A stretch of DNA of 64,000 nucleotides. It comes from Microvirga brassicacearum (lineage in GTDB: Bacteria; Pseudomonadota; Alphaproteobacteria; Rhizobiales; Beijerinckiaceae). The notes under the pieces are model-generated. The model saw only the letters and a list, made by a program, of their open reading frames with translations, ran no database searches and was not told the DNA's origin. A program made the translations under genes and the position numbers. The stretch lies in NCBI RefSeq assembly GCF_008757455.1, contig NZ_VCMV01000003.1, forward strand, positions 62,001 to 126,000. Reading direction: 5' to 3'. Positions 16,048 through 22,960 of the stretch are shown piece by piece. Within the stretch, counting starts at the first letter, position 1. Each line of letters opens with the position of its first letter.

Positions 16048-16180
16048 GTCATCCTGAGGTCTGGCTACTTCCCAACCTCATGCTGAGGAAGGCCGCAGGC
16101 CTGTCTCGAAGCACGAAGCGTCTCAAGAGACCACTGGAGGATCCTTCGAGACGCCGCTACGCGGCTCCTCAGGATGAGGC
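16048..16180. repeat. Intergenic inverted repeat of the GTCATCCTGAGG class
   Basis: An arm starting CCTCATGCTGAGGAAGGCCG (16076 on) and running through GTCTCGAAGCACG is an imperfect inverted copy of GGATCCTTCGAGACGCCGCT through CTCAGGATGAGG (16139-16179). A further half-arm GTCATCCTGAGG lies at 16048-16059. Such elements are abundant in Hyphomicrobiales genomes between genes. Here it fills most of the gap between the WD40 and CobW genes and, as RNA, would fold into one long hairpin in the operon message. Confidence 0.8.
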
Positions 16181-16272
16181 GAAGATACACCTAAGTCGCC
16201 ACGAGTTTTCTTCGGCCAGACTCTCAAGATGAGGCTCGCAGCGCAAGGCAGCTCCGACCCTGCGTGCCCCGC

Positions 16273-17235
16273 TCACACCGCGCAGGCGAGAAATTCTTCG
16301 CGGATCGCCTTCTCGTTCAGGTCGCGGCCGATGAACACGACCTTCGAACTGCGCTTCTGGCCCGGTTTCCAATCGCCCTGCACGTCGCCGTCGAGGATCA
16401 TATGGATGCCCTGGAAGACGAAGCGTTTCGGCTCGTCCGGGAAGGCCACGATGCCCTTGCAGCGCAGGATGTTCGCGCCCTGAACTTGAGTCAGGTTCGA
16501 GATCCAGGGCATGAAGCGCTCGGGATCCACTTCACCGTCTACCTGCATGGCGATGGATTGCATGTCCTCGTCGTGATGATGGTGATGTCCCTGCTCGAGA
16601 AAGTCCGGCTCGATCTCCATGATGCGGTCGAGATCGAACGCGTTGCGATCGAGCACTTCGCTGATCGGGAGCGCGCAATTCTGCGTGCGGTGGAGTTTCG
16701 CGTAAGGATTGATGGCGCGAATGCGGGCTTCGACCTCGTCCAGTTCCTCGGCCGACACCAGATCGATCTTGTTGAGGATGATCACATCGGCAAACGCGAT
16801 CTGGTTCTTCGCCTCGGGCGCGTCCTTCAGCCGATCGGAGAGCCATTTCGCGTCCGCCACCGTGACGACGGCATCGAGGCGCGCGGTGTCAGAGACGTCC
16901 TGATCCATGAAGAACGTCTGGGCGACGGGCGCCGGATCGGCGAGGCCTGTGGTCTCGACGATGATGGCGTCGAACTTGCCCTTGCGTTTCATCAGGCCGT
17001 CGAGAATGCGGATGAGATCGCCGCGCACGGTGCAGCAGATGCAGCCGTTATTCATCTCGAACACTTCCTCGTCGGCACCGACGACGAGTTCGTTATCGAT
17101 GCCGATCTCGCCGAATTCATTGACGATCACGGCGTACTTCTTGCCGTGCGGCTCGGTCAGGATTCGGTTGAGGAGGGTGGTTTTGCCGGCGCCGAGATAG
17201 CCGGTGAGGACCGTGATGGGGATCTTGTCGGACAT
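16273..17235 (-). CDS. CobW/COG0523-family GTP-binding metallochaperone
   Basis: 320 aa. Walker [10 protein letters not shown] is at residues 12-20, the metal-site motif GCICC with C65, C67 and C68, the guanine-specificity motif NKID at 155-158, and a CobW_C domain over about 230-318. A run of five histidines (217-221) in [11 protein letters not shown] lies between the domains. COG0523 GTPases hand metals, mainly zinc or cobalt, to client proteins. Its place 67 bp after the zinc-binding-protein gene and the poly-His loop point to zinc. The client is unknown; the WD40 protein encoded next is a candidate partner by position. Confidence 0.92.
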   Translation of the reverse strand: MSDKIPITVLTGYLGAGKTTLLNRILTEPHGKKYAVIVNEFGEIGIDNELVVGADEEVFEMNNGCICCTVRGDLIRILDGLMKRKGKFDAIIVETTGLADPAPVAQTFFMDQDVSDTARLDAVVTVADAKWLSDRLKDAPEAKNQIAFADVIILNKIDLVSAEELDEVEARIRAINPYAKLHRTQNCALPISEVLDRNAFDLDRIMEIEPDFLEQGHHHHHDEDMQSIAMQVDGEVDPERFMPWISNLTQVQGANILRCKGIVAFPDEPKRFVFQGIHMILDGDVQGDWKPGQKRSSKVVFIGRDLNEKAIREEFLACAV

Positions 17236-17302
17236 CGGAGGTTCCAGAGCCTGATTGCAAGAAATCGTCCCCGAACCATGTCGGGGACGATGGAAAGACG
17301 GT

Positions 17303-18223
17303 TCAGCTCGACAGGGCCGTGCTGAACGCCCTTATATTGTGTCTCATCATGTCAATGTAAGTGCCGGCAGGGCCGGTCGGCTCGGACAGCGCGTCCGAAT
17401 AGACCCGGTCGCCAAGGGCTGCCCCGGTCTCGCTGACGATGCGCTGCATGAGGCGCGGATCGGAGACGTTCTCGACGAAGATCGCCTTGATCTTCTCGCG
17501 CCTGATCTGCTGGATGATTCTGGCCACGTCCTTGGCCGAGGCCTCGGCGTCGGTGGAGACCCCCTGCGGTGCCACGAATTCCACGCCGTAAGCCGCCTCG
17601 AAATACCGGAACGCGTCATGCGACGTGATGATTCGGCGGCGATCCTTCGGGATGCTGGCGACGAGCGCCTTGATATCCGCATCCAATCGGTCGAGCTTTG
17701 CAAGATACGCGGTGGCATTGGCCTCGTACGCAGACTTACCCTCCGGGTCGGCCGCAATCAGCCCATCGCGGATCGCCGCGACGTAGCCCTTGGCGTTGGC
17801 AACGTTCTGCCAGGCGTGCGGATCCATGTCGTCGTGGTTATGCGCACGGCCATGATCATCCTCGCCTTTCAGCGCGGTCACGGCCTTGGCGGCCTCGATC
17901 ACGGGTGCCTTCGTTCCGGAGGACTTCACCAGCCGGTTGATCCAGCCTTCGAGCTTCAATCCGTTGGTAAAGACGACTTTCGCCTCGCCCAGGCGGCGGG
18001 CATCAGCCGGGCTCGGCGAGTAGACGTGCGCGTCCCCATTGGGCCCGACAAGCGTCGCGACTTCGATGCGTTCGCCGCCCACATTCGCCACCATGTCGCC
18101 CAGGATCGAGAACGTCGCGACGGCCTTGAGCTTCGCCGGCGACTGCGCAAGCGCCGCAAACGACGTGCCCGCCAACGCAACGCAACCGGCTATCAGGAAA
18201 ACGGCACTTCTTCTCGTCAGCAT
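17303..18223 (-). CDS. aztC: Zinc ABC transporter substrate-binding protein, AztC-like
   Basis: 306 aa with a signal peptide (to about residue 27, ALAQS). It is a cluster A-I metal-binding protein. The likely ligands are H66 (DAHVYSP), H136 (DPHAW), H202 (TSHDAF) and D277 (VYSDAL). The 66- and 75-residue spacing of the last three matches what I recall for AztC of Paracoccus. A short acidic/His-rich loop [14 protein letters not shown] (121-134), which in the family helps capture zinc, precedes H136. It acts in the periplasm. The permease gene lies 18 bp upstream. Manganese cannot be fully excluded, but loop and neighbours favour zinc. Confidence 0.88.
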   Translation of the reverse strand: MLTRRSAVFLIAGCVALAGTSFAALAQSPAKLKAVATFSILGDMVANVGGERIEVATLVGPNGDAHVYSPSPADARRLGEAKVVFTNGLKLEGWINRLVKSSGTKAPVIEAAKAVTALKGEDDHGRAHNHDDMDPHAWQNVANAKGYVAAIRDGLIAADPEGKSAYEANATAYLAKLDRLDADIKALVASIPKDRRRIITSHDAFRYFEAAYGVEFVAPQGVSTDAEASAKDVARIIQQIRREKIKAIFVENVSDPRLMQRIVSETGAALGDRVYSDALSEPTGPAGTYIDMMRHNIRAFSTALSS

Positions 18224-18241
18224 ACGGGGTTCCTTCGGAAA

Positions 18242-19108
18242 TCAGGCTTCCAGATGCTTGCCGGGCCACATCAGCCACAGCAAACCGCCCTCACGACCGA
18301 ACATGAGGGAAAACACGTAGGCCCCGCCGGCGGTCAGGATGACGGCCGGACCGGCAGGCAATTCGAGATGAAAGGACAAAAGCAGGCCGCCGAGGCCCGA
18401 CAGCATCCCGATCACGATCGAGCCGATCATCATCGCGGTGATGTCGCTCGCCCAGAAGCGCGCGGCAGCCGCGGGCAGCATCATCATGCCCACGGCGAGC
18501 AAAGTGCCGAGCGCATGAAAGCCCCCGACCAGATTGAGAACCACGAGACCAAGGAACGCGAGATGCGTCGGCGTTCCGGCGCGGCTGACGGAGCGCAGGA
18601 AGATCGGATCGACGCATTCAAGCACCAGCGGCCGATAGAGCACCGCCAGCGCCATCACGGTGATGGTGGAAATGGCGGCCAGCAGCAGCAGCGTGTTGTC
18701 GTCGAGGGCGAGCACCGTGCCGAACAGGACATGGAGCAGATCCACATTGGATCCGCGCAAGGACACGATGGTGACGCCGAGCGCTAGCGACAGGAGATAA
18801 AACGCTGCCAGGGACGCATCCTCCTTCAGGGCGGTGAACCGGGAGACGAGGCCCGCGGCCACCGCCACGATGACGCCCGCTGCAAGGCCGCCGATGGTCA
18901 TGGCGGGGAGGGACAAGCCGGCGAAGAGATAGCCGATGGCGGCGCCGGGCAGGATGGCGTGGGCCATGGCATCGCCAGTCAGGCTCATGCGCCGCAGCAT
19001 GAGGAACACGCCGACGGGCCCGCCGCCGAGCGCGATGGCGATGACGCCCACGAGGGCGCGCTGCATGAACTCGAATTCGGCAAACGGGCCGATGAGGGAT
19101 GCGTACAT
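18242..19108 (-). CDS. aztB: Zinc ABC transporter permease, AztB-like
   Basis: 288 aa with eight or so hydrophobic helices of the ABC-3 metal permease family. Typical segments are VGVFLMLRRMSLTGDAMAHAILPGAAIGYL near the start, LLHVLFGTVLALDD in the middle, and LLAVGMMMLPAAAARFW. The arrangement corresponds to AztB rather than ZnuB as I recall the families. It starts 33 bp after the ATPase gene and ends 18 bp before the binding-protein gene. It forms the inner-membrane channel. The C-terminus (GLLWLMWPGKHLEA) is slightly longer than usual. Confidence 0.87.
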   Translation of the reverse strand: MYASLIGPFAEFEFMQRALVGVIAIALGGGPVGVFLMLRRMSLTGDAMAHAILPGAAIGYLFAGLSLPAMTIGGLAAGVIVAVAAGLVSRFTALKEDASLAAFYLLSLALGVTIVSLRGSNVDLLHVLFGTVLALDDNTLLLLAAISTITVMALAVLYRPLVLECVDPIFLRSVSRAGTPTHLAFLGLVVLNLVGGFHALGTLLAVGMMMLPAAAARFWASDITAMMIGSIVIGMLSGLGGLLLSFHLELPAGPAVILTAGGAYVFSLMFGREGGLLWLMWPGKHLEA

Positions 19109-19141
19109 GCTAGTGCCTGCGCCCCGAGGTTGAAATGACGA

Positions 19142-19894
19142 TCACGCGGCGCTCCGATGGCATGCGCTCGCATGAGGGTCGTAGGCCTCGACCATCTGGC
19201 GGGCCTTCAGCAGGTTCTCAGCGCTCAGCACCTGCGCGGTCGTGCCCCAAGCCACCGACTCGCGGGCAATCAGGAGCGTTTCTGGGAAAACGCGCCTGAC
19301 CACGTCGATGTCGTGCAGAACCGCCACCACCGTGCGGGATTCCGTATGCCAGCGGCGAACCAGATCGAGCAGGTCGGCGGTGGTCTTGGCGTCGATGGCG
19401 GTGAAGGGCTCGTCGAGAAGGATGAGGGCTGCGTCCTGCAGCAACAGCCGCGCGAACAGCGTCCGTTGCATCTGGCCACCGGAGAGGGTGCCGATCGGGC
19501 GCCGCTCGAACCCGGTCAGGCCGACAGCGGCGAGCGCGTCCTCAATGCGGGTCCTGTCCCCCCGGCCGATGCCGCCAAGCACGCCGGACCGGGACCAGAG
19601 GCCCATGGAGACGAGATCGTAGACGGAAAGCGGAAATGTCCGGTCGATCTCGGCGGCCTGCGGCAGGTAGGCCACCGACGCCTGTGCCGGGAGGTGGAGG
19701 CGGATATGTCCCTCGAGCGGGCGCAAGGTCCCGACGATCCCCTTGAGCAGGGTCGATTTTCCGGCCCCATTGGGGCCGACCACAGCCGTCAGGCTCCCGG
19801 CCGGGAATTCGCCACTGAGGTGATGGACGGCCGGATGGCGGCCATATCCCAATGTCACCTCGTCGAACCGAATCGCGGAGGGTGCAGCGTTCAT
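19142..19894 (-). CDS. aztA: Zinc ABC transporter ATP-binding protein, AztA-like
   Basis: 250 aa from ATG 19894, which follows GTGAGGGTC. The opening FDEVTLGYGRHPAVHHLSG is characteristic of AztA. Walker A GPNGAGKST, signature LSGGQMQRTLFARLL, Walker B ALILLDEPFTAID and switch AVLHDIDV are intact. The C-terminal tail (PHASACHRSAA) has two His and one Cys. It powers zinc uptake with AztB/AztC. A 55-codon His-rich gene ends only eight bases upstream, so the two are almost certainly co-translated from the same message. Confidence 0.9.
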   Translation of the reverse strand: MNAAPSAIRFDEVTLGYGRHPAVHHLSGEFPAGSLTAVVGPNGAGKSTLLKGIVGTLRPLEGHIRLHLPAQASVAYLPQAAEIDRTFPLSVYDLVSMGLWSRSGVLGGIGRGDRTRIEDALAAVGLTGFERRPIGTLSGGQMQRTLFARLLLQDAALILLDEPFTAIDAKTTADLLDLVRRWHTESRTVVAVLHDIDVVRRVFPETLLIARESVAWGTTAQVLSAENLLKARQMVEAYDPHASACHRSAA

Positions 19895-19902
19895 CTCGAC
19901 CC

Positions 19903-20070
19903 TCACGCCAGAACCAGGAAAACGAGCAGCCACAGGCCGCCCAGAAGCATCGCGGAGCCCGCCAACCGCTCCCAGGCCGAAAGGCGCAGAAGCGAGAATG
20001 TCGGCTGCCCCGCAACCGCGTGATGCGTGTTCGAGCCTGCGTCATGATGTGGGTGATGGCTGTGCGGCAT
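19903..20070 (-). CDS. 55-aa histidine-rich single-pass membrane microprotein
   Basis: A short gene, easily missed. ATG 20070 to TGA 19905-19903, 55 codons. The first 17 residues, MPHSHHPHHDAGSNTHH, hold seven histidines. A polar linker (AVAGQPTFSLLRLSAWERL) is followed by a hydrophobic helix (about 39-55, SAMLLGGLWLLVFLVLA) running to the C-terminus. This suggests a tail-anchored inner-membrane protein whose His-rich head binds zinc or a similar metal. It is the first gene of the metal operon, 8 bp before aztA. No family is recognised. Support comes from composition, position and spacing; no clear ribosome site is seen upstream, which is a weakness. Confidence 0.65.
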   Translation of the reverse strand: MPHSHHPHHDAGSNTHHAVAGQPTFSLLRLSAWERLAGSAMLLGGLWLLVFLVLA

Positions 20071-20093
20071 AAGTTAGTATTAGCGTGCCGCGG

Positions 20094-20131
20094 CCCCACT
20101 TTCTAGGGGGGTACAGTATTTTATACGCCCC
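20094..20131 (-). promoter_or_regulatory. Candidate metal-responsive promoter/operator of the zinc operon
   Basis: Upstream of the microprotein gene lie a six-G run (20106-20111 on the plus strand, flanked by CTA and TACAGTA) and GTATTTTATAC (20116-20126, GTAT/ATAC arms). Read on the minus strand this is TATAAAATACTGTACCCCCC, i.e. a possible -10 box running into a C-tract. G/C-tracts flanked by TA-rich half-sites recall CsoR/RcnR-family operators. A canonical Zur palindrome is not visible. No CsoR/RcnR-type regulator gene is in the window. Inference only. Confidence 0.4.
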
Positions 20132-20160
20132 GATTTTTCACGGCCCTCGCGGCGCCTCGG

Positions 20161-21738
20161 TCAGGCGACCGGATGGTACTGGTAGAGCCAGGTTTCGCTC
20201 AGAACTTCATCGCCTTGCCGCAGATAGCAGCGCAGCTCCACGGGATCCGAACCGGGAGCGTTGAGGTCGAACTGGGTGCGCCAGTGGCCCGGCACATCAT
20301 CCGGCACGGCCTCGGTGAGAATATTGGCGAAGCTTCCTCGCGAGGCCGTGAGCACGGGCTGCGGAATGACGCCCTTTGGCAGGCGGGTGAGGGGCTCGCC
20401 CATGAATTCCACCAGGAATTTCCGGACGCCTTTTGGGCGCGCCGTGCCAGCCTGCCCGCCATTGCCGAAGCGGGTCGCGACCACGCGCGCGAGCGGGGTC
20501 GGATACGGCTCGCCGGCGGCCCAATACATCCGATATTTGAACTCAAAGGATTTTCCCGCGAGTGCCGGCTCGGCCGGGACCCACATGACCACGATGTTGT
20601 CGTGGATCTCGTCGTCGGTCGGAATTTCGACGAGCTGGATCGACCCGTTGTTCCATCCGCCCTGTGGTTCGATCCAGAGGGAGGGGCGGCGGTCGTAGTA
20701 GACGCCGTCGAGATAGTGGTCGAAGTTCCGGTCGCGCTGAAGCAGTCCGAAGCCCTTCGGGTTTGCGTCGCTGAACGACGACGTCATGATGCGTGGCGGA
20801 TTGTTGAGGGGACGCCAGATGCGCTCCCCCGTTCCGGTCCACATGGCGAGGCCGTCGGAATCGTGGATTTCCGGCCGCCAATCGATCGCCGTGTTCTTGG
20901 ATTTTTCGGAATACCAGTACATCGAGGTGAGCGGCGCGACGCCGAGGCGGCTGACCTCCTGGCGCAGGAAGACCGCACATTCGATGTCCATGATCACAGC
21001 CTTGGAGCGCTGCATCACGAAGCGGTAGGCGCCGGAGACGCTCGGGCCATCAAGAAGCGCATACACGGTGACGGTGTCCGAGCCCGGCTCCGGCGTCTCG
21101 AAATAAACGTGCGTGAAGTCCGGGAATTCCTCGTTCTTGCCGAACACCGCGACATCGACCGCAAGCCCGCGCGCCGACAGGCCATATTGATAGAGTTCGC
21201 CGATGGCGCGGAAATAGGACGCACCGAGAAACGCCACCCAATCGTTCTTGCGCCAGTCGAGCTTGCCGTTGCGCGCCTCTTGGAAGCGGAACCCCGCAAA
21301 ACCCGAGTTATCGGGCAGTTTGTGAGCGGGCGAGTCCTCCGGCATCTCGAAATAGGCGTTGTCGTAAATGATCTCCCGCGTCTGGCCCTTGTCAGTGGCA
21401 TGCATCCGCACGGGCTTCTGGAAATAGCGCCCAAGATGAAAGAACGTAACGGGAAATTCGCTCGGCCCGGTGGCCCAGAGCGCCAGATCCGTCTTGAACT
21501 TGATCTTGCCGTGAGCATCGTAATCGATTTGCTCCAGCACCTCGGGTGAGGGGCGCGACGGCGGGATATAGGCCATGGCGGCCAAATCGCGCGCCCGCTT
21601 TTTCAGCGCCTCATAGGAAAAAGGGGCGGCCGGGCCCATCTTGAGGCCCTGCTGGGCGAGCGCTGCGCTCGAAAAACCCGTAGCGGCAAGGCCTGCTGTG
21701 GCGGCGGCGAACTGGAAGAATTGACGACGATCGAACAT
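20161..21738 (-). CDS. OpgG/OpgD-family periplasmic glucan protein, paralogue 2
   Basis: 525 aa from ATG 21738, chosen because FDRRQFFQFAAATAG then starts a twin-arginine signal ending ALAQQ; further in-frame starts at 21750 and 21786 are possible. Family blocks: FHLGRYFQKPVRMH, GFAGFRFQEA, FLGASYFRAIG, YGLSARGLAVD, IHDSDGLAMWTGTGERIWRPL, KGFGLLQRDRNFDHY, and PTDDEIHDNIVVMW. It is closer to the Tat-exported OpgD pattern. It should act on periplasmic glucans (GH186 in E. coli OpgD). Compared with the paralogue at 8176-9735 the layout is the same but the sequence differs widely, so the duplication is old. Its 3' end is 90 bp upstream of the zinc operon start. Confidence 0.9.
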   Translation of the reverse strand: MFDRRQFFQFAAATAGLAATGFSSAALAQQGLKMGPAAPFSYEALKKRARDLAAMAYIPPSRPSPEVLEQIDYDAHGKIKFKTDLALWATGPSEFPVTFFHLGRYFQKPVRMHATDKGQTREIIYDNAYFEMPEDSPAHKLPDNSGFAGFRFQEARNGKLDWRKNDWVAFLGASYFRAIGELYQYGLSARGLAVDVAVFGKNEEFPDFTHVYFETPEPGSDTVTVYALLDGPSVSGAYRFVMQRSKAVIMDIECAVFLRQEVSRLGVAPLTSMYWYSEKSKNTAIDWRPEIHDSDGLAMWTGTGERIWRPLNNPPRIMTSSFSDANPKGFGLLQRDRNFDHYLDGVYYDRRPSLWIEPQGGWNNGSIQLVEIPTDDEIHDNIVVMWVPAEPALAGKSFEFKYRMYWAAGEPYPTPLARVVATRFGNGGQAGTARPKGVRKFLVEFMGEPLTRLPKGVIPQPVLTASRGSFANILTEAVPDDVPGHWRTQFDLNAPGSDPVELRCYLRQGDEVLSETWLYQYHPVA

Positions 21739-21895
21739 GAAAACTGGCATCTGCTTTTTTTGATGGGGAAAGCCCCACCCGACCAAGGTGGCAGGATTAA
21801 GTCACTCATATCCTCTTGAGAATTCCGCGTCAGCCGTCAAACTGGCGCCACACACAGGCGCCGTCGAAGGGCGCCGTCATTCTGGGAGCCGACAT

Positions 21896-22864
21896 ATGCC
21901 ATCACGTATCACCCGCCGCCTTCTGGGCGCAGCGGCAGCTTTTGCCCTGGGAGGGGCCAGCATCCCGGCTCAGGCGCAGGATTTCGTCAATATCCTCACC
22001 GGGGGCACCTCGGGCGTGTATTATCCGCTTGGCGTTGCTCTCTCGAAGGTTTTTTCGGACAAGGTGCCCGGAAGCCGCCCCTCGGTACAGGCCACCAAGG
22101 CCTCGGTCGAGAATCTCAACCTGCTGCAGCAGGGCAAGGGTGAAATCGGCTTTACGCTCGGCGACAGCCTCGCGCTCGGCTGGGCCGGCGACGAGGAGGC
22201 CGGATTCAAGGGCAAGCTCGACAAGCTGCGCGGCATCACGGCGATCTACCCCAACTATATCCAGATCGTCGCCTCCAAGGATTCGGGCATCAAGACCCTG
22301 GCAGATCTCAAGGGCAAGCGCCTGTCGGTGGGCGCGCCCAAATCCGGCACGGAACTCAACGCACGGGCCATTCTCTCGGGCGCAGGGCTGACCTACAAGG
22401 ACCTCGGCAAGGTCGAGTACCTGCCCTTCGGCGAGTCGGTCGAACTGATGAAGAACCGCCAACTCGATGCGACCCTGCAATCGGCCGGCCTCGGCGTGTC
22501 ATCGATCCGCGATCTGGCAAGCTCCGTGCCGATCGTCGTCGTGGAGATCCCGGCAGCGGTGGTCGACAAGGTCGGCTCCCCTTACGTGAAGGTCACGATC
22601 CCGGCCAACACTTATGAGGGCCAGACGACGCCCGTGCCGGCGGCCGCCGTCGTGAACTATCTGGTGACCCATTCGGGCATGTCCGACGAGAAGGTCTACC
22701 AGATGACCAAGGCGATCTATGAGAGCCTGCCGGATCTGACGGCCGCCCATGCGGCGGCGCGCGATATCAAGCTCGAGAGCGCGCTGACCGGGATGCCGGT
22801 CCCGATGCATCCCGGTGCGCAGAAGTATTTCGACGAGAAGGGTGTCAAGAAACAGGGTTCCTAA
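21896..22864 (+). CDS. TAXI-family TRAP transporter solute receptor
   Basis: 322 aa from ATG 21896 (GGGAG upstream). A signal peptide spans residues 1-27 (RRLLGAAAAFALGGASIPAQAQ). The TAXI hallmark ILTGGTSGVYYPLGVALSKVF follows at once. Further blocks typical of the family are VQATKASVENLNLLQQGKGEIGFTLGDS, IKTLADLKGKRLSVGAPKSGTELNARAIL and VNYLVTH. The protein captures a solute, often a dicarboxylate or glutamate-like acid, in the periplasm and hands it to the fused TRAP permease encoded next. A strong terminator-like hairpin lies between the two genes. Solute unknown. Confidence 0.92.
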   Translation: MPSRITRRLLGAAAAFALGGASIPAQAQDFVNILTGGTSGVYYPLGVALSKVFSDKVPGSRPSVQATKASVENLNLLQQGKGEIGFTLGDSLALGWAGDEEAGFKGKLDKLRGITAIYPNYIQIVASKDSGIKTLADLKGKRLSVGAPKSGTELNARAILSGAGLTYKDLGKVEYLPFGESVELMKNRQLDATLQSAGLGVSSIRDLASSVPIVVVEIPAAVVDKVGSPYVKVTIPANTYEGQTTPVPAAAVVNYLVTHSGMSDEKVYQMTKAIYESLPDLTAAHAAARDIKLESALTGMPVPMHPGAQKYFDEKGVKKQGS

Positions 22865-22887
22865 ACCCTTCGACTCATTTGACATTC

Positions 22888-22919
22888 AAGCCGGGGCAGG
22901 TGAACTGCTCCGGCTTTTT
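22888..22919 (+). terminator. Rho-independent terminator/attenuator between TRAP receptor and permease genes
   Basis: AAGCCGGGGCAG-gtgaa-CTGCTCCGGCTT, a 12-bp stem with one mismatch, is followed by a T-run (22915-22919). This is a textbook intrinsic terminator, placed within an operon. Partial read-through would give much more receptor than permease, a ratio that suits binding-protein systems. Confidence 0.8.
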
Positions 22920-22960
22920 CAGTTTTAGACCAGAACAATAATCGTCAGGAGATGGCGCAT

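Noticed and set aside
20071..20160. Zur box ahead of the zinc operon
   Set aside because: No AT-rich palindrome of the Zur type found; only GTAT-TTT-ATAC with a G-tract next to it.
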